DNA of 13,306 bases from DATEZO01 sp035255485 (lineage in GTDB: Bacteria > Pseudomonadota > Gammaproteobacteria > Burkholderiales > Burkholderiaceae_D): the NCBI GenBank assembly GCA_035255485.1, contig DATEZO010000328.1, positions 1 to 13,306 on the forward strand, in the 5' to 3' direction. Shown piece by piece: positions 1 through 6,648 of the stretch (its first letter is position 1; every line of letters starts with the position of its first letter). A program made the position numbers and the translations under genes. Under the pieces are notes generated by a model. It made no database searches. It was given only the letters and a program-made list of their open reading frames with translations, and was not told the DNA's origin.

Positions 1-34
1 ACCTACTAAACCTCAACCGCACAATCTTCTCTGC

Positions 35-120
35 TGGTGGAGGGGGCTGGATTCGAACCAGCGTACTCGTAAGAGGGCAGATTTACAGTCTGCTGCCATT
101 AACCACTCGGCCACCCCTCC
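35..120 (-). tRNA. tRNA-Tyr (anticodon GTA), CCA encoded
   Basis: Read on the minus strand, the 86 bases fold as a class II tRNA with a long variable arm. The acceptor strand GGAGGGG pairs with CCCCTCC, followed by the discriminator A and an encoded CCA (35-37). The anticodon loop is CTGTAAA within the stem pair CAGA/TCTG, giving GTA, tyrosine. The T arm has the GGTTCGAATCC form. It delivers Tyr to the ribosome at UAU and UAC codons. In many betaproteobacteria tRNA-Tyr is followed by tRNA-Gly, tRNA-Thr and tuf. The bases at 1-34 lie downstream of this gene, so such a cluster may continue outside the window; that is inference. Confidence 0.97.
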
Positions 121-134
121 GCAGGGAACCCCAA

Positions 135-163
135 ACTATATGCAGGTTAGTCCTCTTTGTCAA
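135..163 (-). promoter_or_regulatory. sigma-70 promoter of tRNA-Tyr
   Basis: On the minus strand a perfect -35 box TTGACA (158-163) is separated by exactly 17 bases from the -10 box TATAGT (135-140, five of six consensus). The tRNA 5' end lies 14 bases beyond the -10 box, so transcription should start near 129 with a leader of about 10 bases. The bases just after the -10 box are G-rich (TTGGGG), a discriminator type often linked to stringent control of stable RNA genes; that regulatory reading is inference. Confidence 0.8.
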
Positions 164-285
164 TCAATATGTGCATTTGGGAATGAAAAAATTGGCGAGC
201 CGACCAAAATCACGATTTCTCGCGCCTGCGCCAATCCTGTTCCGATATCAATCCGGACCAGCTTTTTATTTCTTCGCAGAAAGTA

Positions 286-328
286 TTCCCATGCCTGCCA
301 TCAGCGAAAAAACTTGCACGCATGGGAA
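286..328 (-). terminator. imperfect inverted repeat, possible terminator after the M13 peptidase gene
   Basis: The left arm TTCCCATGCCTGC (286-298) and right arm GCACGCATGGGAA (316-328) pair at 12 of 13 positions around a 17-base loop. It lies 38 bases past the stop codon of the minus-strand peptidase gene, a natural place for a terminator. On the minus strand the stem is followed only by a weak T-rich run (TACTTTC), so it is not a textbook intrinsic terminator. The rest of 121-365, between the tRNA promoter and the peptidase gene, holds no gene that I can support. Confidence 0.3.
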
Positions 329-365
329 AAGTGCAGCTATGCAACAGAGCATCCGTTTCCGGCGG

Positions 366-2447
366 TTACCAGATCTGCACCCGATTTTCCGGTGCCAAGT
401 ACATTTTGTCATCCGGCTTCACGCCGAAGGCATCATAGAAACTCGGCTGATTGCGTAAAGTCCCGTTGCTGCGAAATTCCGGTGGCGAATGAGGGTCGGT
501 CTTGATCCGCACGACCGTTTCCTGATCGCGTACTTTGCCGCGCCATACCTGGGCAAAGCCGGTGAAGAAGCGCTGATTGCCGCTAAAGCCGTCGATCAGC
601 GGCGCTTTCTTGCCGGCCAAGGATAATTGATAAGCCTTGTACGCGATTGCCAGTCCGGAATTATCGGCAATATTCTCGCCCAGCGTCAGATTGCCGTTGA
701 CGTGGTAACCCGGTAATGGACTGTAAGCATCGTATTGCTTGATCAGTGCGGCGGTCTTGGCGTTGAATTTCTCGTGATCTTCCTTGCTCCACCAATCCCG
801 TAGATTGCCCAAGCCATCGTACTGACTGCCCTGATCATCGAAGCCGTGGCTAATCTCATGTCCGATTACGGCACCGATGCCGCCGTAATTGACGGCGTCG
901 TCGGCTTGCGCATTGAAGAACGGCGGCTGCAGAATCGCCGCCGGGAACACGATTTCATTCAGTTCCGGATTGTAGTAGGCATTCACGGTCTGCGGCGTCA
1001 TGCCCCATTCTTCGCGGTCGATCGGCTTGCCGAGCTTGTTGATGTTGCGCTGATATTCAAAGGCATTGGCGCGACGCACATTGCCGACCAGGTCGTCCTT
1101 GTTGACGCTCAGCGCTGAATAATCGCGCCACTTGTTCGGATAACCGATCTTTGGCATGAAGGTGGCGAGTTTTGCCTGCGCTTCCTTTTTGGTCGCCGGA
1201 CTCATCCAGTCCAGCGTATCGATGCTTTGGCGATAGGCCTCAAGCAGATTGGCGACCAGCTTTTCCATGCGCGCCTTGTGGGCTGGCGGAAAATGCCGCT
1301 CGACATACAGCTTGCCAAGTCCTTCGCCAATCGCGTGCTCGACCAGTCTGATGCCGCGTTTCCAGCGCGGCTCCTGTTGCGGGATGCCGCGCAGCGTGGT
1401 GCCGTAAAAAGCGAAGTGCTGCTGATCGTAAGTCTTGGAAAGATACGGTGCGTAGCTACTGAGCAAATGCCATTTAAAGTAGGTTTTCCAGACCTCGAGC
1501 GGCGTGGTCTGCAGCACCTTGGCAAATCCGGTGAAATAACTTGGCTGGCTCACGACAACGTAGCTTATCTTGCCGTCAATACCGGCGGCGCGCAAATAGG
1601 ATTTCCAGTAGTAGCCCGGCGCCAGCGCATCCAGTTTGGCCAGCTCGACGCGGTTGTAGGTCTTGACCGGATCGCGGTTTTCCACCTTGGTCCATTGCAC
1701 CCTTGCCAGCGCGGTCTCGAGTGCCAGGATATTGCGGGCGCTGGCCGCGGCATTCCGGTCGCCGGCCATGGCCAGCATTTTTTCGATATGCGCCTGATAC
1801 TGGACGCGCGCTTCCTTCAGCCGGGCGTCATCATCCTTCAGGTAATAGTCGCGGTCCGGCAGGCCGAGGCCGCCTTGCCCCAGATCAACGATGTACCTGG
1901 TGGCATCTTTCGCATCCTGGTGAATGCCAATGTCATACGGTGCGGTCGCGCCGAAACGATTGAAGTTTGCAATCAGCGCCGGAATCTGCCGCTTGTTCCG
2001 GATCGATGCGATCGCGGCGAATTCTGCCGCCAGCGGCTTCAGGCCGTTCGCATCGAGCTTTTGCTCATCCATGAAACTGGCATACAGTCCGGAGATTTTT
2101 TGCGCTTCCGAATTCGCCGTGCCGGCACCCTTCAGGGTGTCCTCAATGATCGCGCGCAATTGCGGTAGCGTTTCTTCGCGCAGTTCATAAAATGCGCCCC
2201 AGCCGGATTTGTCGGCCGGGATTTCCGTCTTTTCCAGCCAGGCGCCGTTCACATGCCGGTAAAAATCATCCTGTGCGCGCACCGCGCTATCGAAATTCTT
2301 CATGTCGATACCGGAAGCCGTCGTCGCCACTGCGGACGCGGCAACAGGGGCGACGGACTGAGGTGCAGCGGTTTTTACGGTTTGGGCTTGCATGGAACAA
2401 CCTGATGCAAGCGCGACCAGCGTCGCGCCAATCACATACTGGTTCAT
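366..2447 (-). CDS. M13 family (neprilysin/PepO-like) zinc metallopeptidase, probable lipoprotein
   Basis: A 693-residue endopeptidase of the M13 family, which cleaves oligopeptides outside the cytoplasm. The zinc motif HEISH lies at residues 530-534. The third zinc ligand is E591 in GENIADNSG, with the catalytic partner D595 four residues on, as in neprilysin. The substrate-binding Asn-Ala pair (NAYY, N489-A490) sits 41 residues before the first zinc His, the same spacing as in neprilysin. The N-terminal M13 domain begins near residue 48 and the protein ends in the usual C-terminal Trp. Length is normal for the family. The N-terminus is a short hydrophobic segment ending ALASGC (C17), so lipid anchoring is likely, although the n-region has no Lys or Arg. 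The start is well supported: AGGAGG (2457-2462) lies nine bases upstream of the ATG. The gene follows the receiver-TPR gene by 134 bases on the same strand. That gap contains a GC-rich hairpin (2491-2503) without a T-run. Confidence 0.93.
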   Translation of the reverse strand: MNQYVIGATLVALASGCSMQAQTVKTAAPQSVAPVAASAVATTASGIDMKNFDSAVRAQDDFYRHVNGAWLEKTEIPADKSGWGAFYELREETLPQLRAIIEDTLKGAGTANSEAQKISGLYASFMDEQKLDANGLKPLAAEFAAIASIRNKRQIPALIANFNRFGATAPYDIGIHQDAKDATRYIVDLGQGGLGLPDRDYYLKDDDARLKEARVQYQAHIEKMLAMAGDRNAAASARNILALETALARVQWTKVENRDPVKTYNRVELAKLDALAPGYYWKSYLRAAGIDGKISYVVVSQPSYFTGFAKVLQTTPLEVWKTYFKWHLLSSYAPYLSKTYDQQHFAFYGTTLRGIPQQEPRWKRGIRLVEHAIGEGLGKLYVERHFPPAHKARMEKLVANLLEAYRQSIDTLDWMSPATKKEAQAKLATFMPKIGYPNKWRDYSALSVNKDDLVGNVRRANAFEYQRNINKLGKPIDREEWGMTPQTVNAYYNPELNEIVFPAAILQPPFFNAQADDAVNYGGIGAVIGHEISHGFDDQGSQYDGLGNLRDWWSKEDHEKFNAKTAALIKQYDAYSPLPGYHVNGNLTLGENIADNSGLAIAYKAYQLSLAGKKAPLIDGFSGNQRFFTGFAQVWRGKVRDQETVVRIKTDPHSPPEFRSNGTLRNQPSFYDAFGVKPDDKMYLAPENRVQIW

Positions 2448-2581
2448 CGAGGGACACCTCCTGTTGGTTTTATTAATACAGCGCTACGATGCGCCGTCGG
2501 CGCTGGCATTGATCAATAAACCGGCAAAACAGCATCTGCCCGGGAATGTTGCGGCCGATTCTCCGTAGTCCGGCAGGCCGC

Positions 2582-4231
2582 CTAAGTGCGTGTGGGCGGC
2601 TTTGCCATTACCTGACCCGGAAGGATGCCATATTTTTTCAAAACCGTCTGGTACAGCTCTGTCAGGGGCAGCAGACGCGGATTGGTCGGGTCCAGCCGGC
2701 GCGAATTTTCGATGTACCAGCGCGCCTGTTCAGCCAGGCGGATATCCCAGCCGAGATGCTCCAGGCATTTGAGTGCCGCAATGGCGGCATTGAACACCAC
2801 TTGCGGGTTTTCCGGCAATTTGCAGGCGGCTTCGGTCATCAACGTCACTGCGCCCTGAAAATCCCCTTGCCGTGCCTTGTCGGCGCCGGAAGAAACCATC
2901 TCGACCACCTGCCTGCGGCTTTGCCTGGCAACGCTTTCCGCCAAATCGGGCCGGCCGGCGTCCTTGAACATTTTGGTTGCCTTTCCCATCACGGCATCGC
3001 CCGCGGCATTATTCATCACATCGAGCATGATTTCCGACGCACCCTGCTCCAGATTGTTTTCCAGGCAGCTTTTCGCCAGGCCGATCTTTATCTCGCTGGA
3101 TAAGCCGGTACTGCTGCGGCAGGCGGCGACCGCCGCCAGAAATTCTTCTGCTGCACGTTCGGCATCGCCTTCGGATTCGTGGATCAACGCGGATGCAATC
3201 GCGCGACATGCCGGCGTCTTTTCCTGGCCGCCCAAGGATTTTTCGAGATCGCGCACCACCATCGCGGCTTGCCGTGTGTCGCCTTTTTTCACCAACGTCT
3301 TTACCAGGCGCACATGGTCTTCCGGGTCGCGAAATTCGGAATATTTCGCTTTTGACACGACTTTCTGGAACGATTGCTCGGCGGTTTCGACGTCACCGGT
3401 TTCCAGTGCCACCTGGCCGAGCTTGCGCAAACGCCGCACCGCATGCGGCGAAATTGCGACTGCATTCTTCAACACATCTTTCGCCTGCGGCAACTGGTCG
3501 GCCGCCTCATGCGCTTTCGCCAGCCAGTCATAGGCGTCCAGGAATTTCGGATTATCGGCCACCAGGCTGGCCAGCAGCGCCTCGGCCTCGCCAAACCGGT
3601 CTTGCATGAACAAGGTCTTTCCCAGCCCAAGGCGCGCCCAGGCGACAGCCCTGTTCTCGAGCAGGCGGTTGTAGATCGTCTCGGCCTCGGCCGGCTGGCC
3701 CAGCATCACATGCAATTCGGCACGCAAGCGCAGGAACTCATTCGCATAGCGTGGATAAGTCGCCTCGCCTTCCACGCAGGCTGCCGCCGCGTCGTTCAGG
3801 CTGCCGTGATCCATCAGTTGATATACCGACATGAACGCTGCCCGCTTTTCAACTGCGCGCATGATCCGCTCCAGCAGCGCATCGGCGGTGAAGGGTTTCA
3901 GCAGATAATCGGTCGGCGCCAGCTCCGCCGCGCTCACCACGCGCTCGTAACTCCGTTCCGCGGTGACCATGATGAAAATGGTCCGCATCGGAATCAGCTT
4001 GTTGTGGCGCAGGTCTTCCAGCAGTTGCTGGCCGTCCTGCCCGTCCGCCAGGTCATATTCGCACAGGATCAGGTCGTAATTCTTGTTCTGCAAGGGCCGG
4101 ATCGCAGTGCCAGCGCTGACCGCATGATCGACCTTCGTGATTTCGCACAGGTTGAGCATGTTATGCATGCTGGCGCGCATGCTGCTGTTGGGATCGATGA
4201 CTAATGTAGTCAGATCGCGAAATTCTTTCAT
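2582..4231 (-). CDS. response regulator receiver domain fused to TPR repeats, phospho-Asp replaced by Glu
   Basis: A 549-residue protein with a CheY-like receiver (about residues 7-130) followed by a long helical region rich in TPR-like repeats (about 135-540). There is no DNA-binding or enzymatic output domain, so it probably acts by protein contacts in the cytoplasm. Aligned without gaps to CheY, D13 matches the acidic pocket and P14 replaces the second acidic residue. The phospho-acceptor position is E58 (codon 4058-4060) instead of Asp. The switch Thr (T90, in MVTAE) and the Lys of LLKPF (K112) are kept. The nearby D60 or D63 could in principle be used, but they do not align. The combination of receiver and TPRs recalls VieB-type proteins. 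No sensor kinase gene lies in the window. The start is chosen because the receiver begins at once; no good Shine-Dalgarno is visible. Confidence 0.88.
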   Translation of the reverse strand: MKEFRDLTTLVIDPNSSMRASMHNMLNLCEITKVDHAVSAGTAIRPLQNKNYDLILCEYDLADGQDGQQLLEDLRHNKLIPMRTIFIMVTAERSYERVVSAAELAPTDYLLKPFTADALLERIMRAVEKRAAFMSVYQLMDHGSLNDAAAACVEGEATYPRYANEFLRLRAELHVMLGQPAEAETIYNRLLENRAVAWARLGLGKTLFMQDRFGEAEALLASLVADNPKFLDAYDWLAKAHEAADQLPQAKDVLKNAVAISPHAVRRLRKLGQVALETGDVETAEQSFQKVVSKAKYSEFRDPEDHVRLVKTLVKKGDTRQAAMVVRDLEKSLGGQEKTPACRAIASALIHESEGDAERAAEEFLAAVAACRSSTGLSSEIKIGLAKSCLENNLEQGASEIMLDVMNNAAGDAVMGKATKMFKDAGRPDLAESVARQSRRQVVEMVSSGADKARQGDFQGAVTLMTEAACKLPENPQVVFNAAIAALKCLEHLGWDIRLAEQARWYIENSRRLDPTNPRLLPLTELYQTVLKKYGILPGQVMAKPPTRT

Positions 4232-4308
4232 GATTGCTGATGCCGGTGAATATGAAATGACAATGCGCCGCCGGCGTACGTATGGCTCGCCCGGCTGATT
4301 GTCTGTCT

Positions 4309-4338
4309 ATATTACGGCACAACCGCGCGTACTGTCGA
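4309..4338 (-). promoter_or_regulatory. candidate promoter of the receiver-TPR gene
   Basis: On the minus strand TCGACA (4333-4338, five of six to the -35 consensus) and TAATAT (4309-4314, four of six to the -10 consensus) are 18 bases apart, in the 151-base gap between the antiporter stop and the receiver-TPR start. Transcription would begin about 70 bases before the ATG. The match is moderate and unproven. Confidence 0.3.
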
Positions 4339-4382
4339 TGCGTATGGCAGTGCAGGCGCCTGGCGCCGCCATCGGATGCGCA

Positions 4383-5828
4383 TCAGCAGCCCGGCGCCCG
4401 CATCGCGCTGTCGGATGCTTCGCGCATGCGCCATGCGGCCAGCACTGCGCTAGCGCAAATCGCGGCGACAAACCAGAAGGTGTCATTGAATGCATGCACC
4501 CGCGCCACTCCGCTTCCTGCCTGCGCCGTCAGGCCGGTATGGTGAACAGCCAGGCGCCATTCGAGCACGATGCCGACCAGGCTGACGCCGATTGCTCCGC
4601 CCAGCTGGCGCAGGAAGTTGATGGTGCTGGCGCCTTGCGCGACCATCGTCGCATCGATGCCGCGCAACGCACCCAGGCTCAGCGCGGGCAGCACGCAGCC
4701 AAGCCCGAGCCGGCCAATGATGGCCCACGCCATCAGCGTGACATAGCCGGTAGCGGCAGAGCCGGTCGCCATCAGCGCAAATGACAGCGCAAGCAGGCTC
4801 AACCCGATGGCAACCAGAATATTGGGAGGAAAGTGATCGGCCAGCTTGCCGGCCAAAGGAATGATGAATGCCAGCACGATCCCGGCCGGCAGCAGGATCA
4901 CGCCGGCTTCGGACGGCGCATATTGCAGCGCCATCTGCATATACACTGGCAGCAGGTAGGTGGAGCCGAACAGGCCCATGCCGTAGATGAATGCCACCAG
5001 CGCGCCCATCGCGAACTGGCGGTAGCGAAACAGCCGCATGTCCATCAAGGGCTGTTCCGTACGCAGTTGATAGACGAGAAAACTGATGAAGCAGGCCAGC
5101 CCCGATACCAGCAGGCCGGCCGCCAGCCAGCGATCGTCATGCAGATGCACCAATCCGTTCAGCAGGCTGATCGTGCAGGCCCCCGCCAGCAACAGGCCTT
5201 TCCAGTCGAGCGCCTTGGCATTGCCCATCATCGGCGAATTGACCGCCAGTAGGCGCCGGATCAGCACCAGCACCACCAGGCAAAACGGCACCACCACAAA
5301 GAAGATCGAACGCCAGCCGAAATGTTCGACCAGAATGCCGCCGACACTCGGTCCCAGCGCTGGCGCCAGCACCACGCCGAAGCCGAAGATGCCCATCGCC
5401 TTGCCCTGCTCATCGGCGTCGAACGCACGCATGATGACGATCGCGGGAATCGGCTGCAACACACCGGCTGCCAGGCCTTCGGCCACGCGCATCGACAGCA
5501 GCATCGAATAATTCAGGCTGAAGCCGCCCAGGACGCCACCCGCCAGCAGCAGCAGGATCGCGCCGGTATAGGTGCGGCGCAGGCCATAGCGCAGCAGCAG
5601 CCATGGCGTGGTCAGCATCGACATCGTCACGGCCAGCATGAATGCCGTCGAGACCCATTGCGCGCGCTCCTGGCCAAGCACGAAATGCCGGCTCAGATCG
5701 GGCACCGCGACATTGACGATGGTGGAAGACAGGATCGAGGCCATCGTGCCGATCATCACGGTCAGCAGCACCAGCCACTTATAGCGATCGCCGTAACGGG
5801 CTTTCAGTTCTTCGTAGAGAGGTGGCAT
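4383..5828 (-). CDS. MFS transporter, DHA2 family (EmrB/QacA-type) drug:H+ antiporter
   Basis: A 481-residue inner-membrane protein with about 14 predicted helices, the DHA2 layout; it is expected to export toxic compounds using the proton gradient. The antiporter motif C is clear in helix 5 (LAPALGPSVGG), and a motif A-like GKLADHF follows helix 10. Helix 1 ends SSTIVNVAVPDL, where EmrB-like proteins usually have LDxTIVNVALP. The usual membrane Asp is therefore Ser here, which may alter proton coupling or substrate range. The loop 2-3 motif A is degenerate (LLLRYGLRRTYTG, no Asp). No EmrA-type membrane fusion protein or TetR/MarR regulator is adjacent, so substrate and control are unknown. 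It lies 75 bases after the second DUF2905 gene on the same strand and could share its transcript. No strong Shine-Dalgarno is visible before the ATG. Confidence 0.92.
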   Translation of the reverse strand: MPPLYEELKARYGDRYKWLVLLTVMIGTMASILSSTIVNVAVPDLSRHFVLGQERAQWVSTAFMLAVTMSMLTTPWLLLRYGLRRTYTGAILLLLAGGVLGGFSLNYSMLLSMRVAEGLAAGVLQPIPAIVIMRAFDADEQGKAMGIFGFGVVLAPALGPSVGGILVEHFGWRSIFFVVVPFCLVVLVLIRRLLAVNSPMMGNAKALDWKGLLLAGACTISLLNGLVHLHDDRWLAAGLLVSGLACFISFLVYQLRTEQPLMDMRLFRYRQFAMGALVAFIYGMGLFGSTYLLPVYMQMALQYAPSEAGVILLPAGIVLAFIIPLAGKLADHFPPNILVAIGLSLLALSFALMATGSAATGYVTLMAWAIIGRLGLGCVLPALSLGALRGIDATMVAQGASTINFLRQLGGAIGVSLVGIVLEWRLAVHHTGLTAQAGSGVARVHAFNDTFWFVAAICASAVLAAWRMREASDSAMRAPGC

Positions 5829-5903
5829 GGGGCGCGGTTGCGGATGACAGCAGGTTGATCGACCTTCAATGAAACGCGCGGGCCGGCGCTCTGCCCGATT
5901 CCT

Positions 5904-6101
5904 TCACTGCAGCACCTGCGCGATCAGGAAAGCCAGCGCCGATACCACGACCGTCGAACCGAACGGCAGGCACCACAGCATTCCCGCCACCTTGAAACGC
6001 ACGTCTCCCGGCACATGCCAGATCCCCAGCCGGCGCATCCACGGCAACAATGCCGGAAATACGATCAATCCAATGAAAATGACGACAACCCAGCGGATCA
6101 T
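5904..6101 (-). CDS. DUF2905 family small membrane protein, copy 2
   Basis: A 65-residue protein of unknown function with two hydrophobic helices (about residues 3-22 and 44-62) around the family loop motif PGD. Here the motif is WHVPGDVRF rather than the common GRLPGDIR. An ATG two codons upstream (6107) would give MRMIRW, but the Shine-Dalgarno at 6111-6116 is nine bases from the 6101 ATG and only three from 6107, and the 6101 start matches the MIRW start of its neighbour. Hand alignment with the 6147-6344 product gives 32 identities over 65 gap-free positions, so the two are a tandem duplication or old paralogs. Confidence 0.85.
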   Translation of the reverse strand: MIRWVVVIFIGLIVFPALLPWMRRLGIWHVPGDVRFKVAGMLWCLPFGSTVVVSALAFLIAQVLQ

Positions 6102-6110
6102 GCGCATTTA

Positions 6111-6116
6111 CCTCTC
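6111..6116 (-). promoter_or_regulatory. Shine-Dalgarno site deciding the start of the second DUF2905 gene
   Basis: GAGAGG on the minus strand lies nine bases upstream of the ATG at 6101 and only three upstream of the ATG at 6107. The normal spacing favours the inner start. Confidence 0.6.
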
Positions 6117-6146
6117 AAGTGGAACCTTTCTGCGCAGCATATACGC

Positions 6147-6344
6147 TTATCGCACCAGCCGCACCGCCAGGAATACCACGGTCGACAACAGCACGGTGGA
6201 GGCGAACGGCAGGAACACCCGCTTGCCGAACAGGGTAAAACGGATATCGCCCGGCAAACGCCCGACGCCAAGCTTCTCCAGCCAGGGCAACGCTGCCGAA
6301 AACACGATCAACGCAATGAAAATGGTCAGCAGCCAGCGGATCAT
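6147..6344 (-). CDS. DUF2905 family small membrane protein, copy 1
   Basis: A 65-residue protein with the typical DUF2905 form: MIRWLLTIF opens the first helix, GRLPGDIRF (from about residue 28) is the conserved loop, and a second helix follows LPFAST. No biochemical role is known for the family; an inner-membrane location is inferred from the two helices. It precedes its paralog by 45 bases and probably heads a transcript continuing into the antiporter gene. The ribosome site is weak: AAGGAG lies 17 bases upstream, too far, and a closer GGGA is poor. No other in-frame start fits the family. Confidence 0.88.
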   Translation of the reverse strand: MIRWLLTIFIALIVFSAALPWLEKLGVGRLPGDIRFTLFGKRVFLPFASTVLLSTVVFLAVRLVR

Positions 6345-6648
6345 GGATGTTTTCCCGATGCACTCCTTCGATCGTCGATCGTTGGGGCGCTGTGTTGGTT
6401 GGTTGATCAGTTAATTAGAAAGAACAGTGCCTTCTCCGCACCAGCGGGGATGATGGGAGCGTGCCATATGCATGATAAATACTCTATCCTGTATTTTTTG
6501 ACGCCAGCGGTCTTATTGCGAGTATTGCCACTTTTTTCATGATACTCCCCAGATTATCAGAAATCGATCGCTTTCCGTAGCTTGGCAGCGCAATCCGGGA
6601 AGCATGCCGCCCAAAACGCCTGCGGCACGCACGTCCCGGCGGTATCGC
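6345..6648. other. 304-base intergenic region between midA-like and DUF2905 genes
   Basis: No gene of family-level support lies here. It holds the 39-base motif at 6512-6550, an inverted repeat GAGTAT/ATACTC inside it (6520-6547), a short inverted repeat TGCCGC/GCGGCA near 6604-6626 without a T-run, and a minus-strand GATAAT (6553-6558) that could be a -10 box for a DUF2905 transcript with a leader of about 200 bases. An 18-codon minus-strand reading frame (6540-6484) overlaps the motif and is doubtful. Confidence 0.5.
6512..6550 (-). repeat. 39-base bipartite intergenic motif, copy A
   Basis: The plus-strand sequence is CTTATTGCGA, then 19 variable bases with a T-run, then GATACTCCC. Copy B at 10904-10942 has both cores unchanged with the same 19-base gap; 28 of 39 positions are identical overall. 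Both copies lie between two minus-strand genes, so either a 3'-end or a leader role is possible. The function is unknown to me. Confidence 0.5.

Noticed and set aside
2491..2503. GC-rich hairpin GCGCC-GTC-GGCGC between the receiver-TPR and M13 genes as a terminator
   Set aside because: There is no T-run after the stem on either strand, so it is at most a minor structure in the leader of the peptidase gene.
3374..4204. Plus-strand open frame (276 codons) opposite the receiver-TPR gene
   Set aside because: It is a shadow of a confident receiver and TPR reading frame and has no motif of its own.
6484..6540. Minus-strand 18-codon reading frame MKKVAILAIRPLASKNTG with GGGGAG four bases upstream
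   Set aside because: It lies inside the shared 39-base motif; copy B of that motif has no start codon or frame, so conservation is at the DNA or RNA level. The ribosome-site spacing is also short.
6604..6626. Inverted repeat TGCCGC/GCGGCA downstream of the midA-like gene as an intrinsic terminator
   Set aside because: The stem is only six pairs and is not followed by a T-run on the minus strand.
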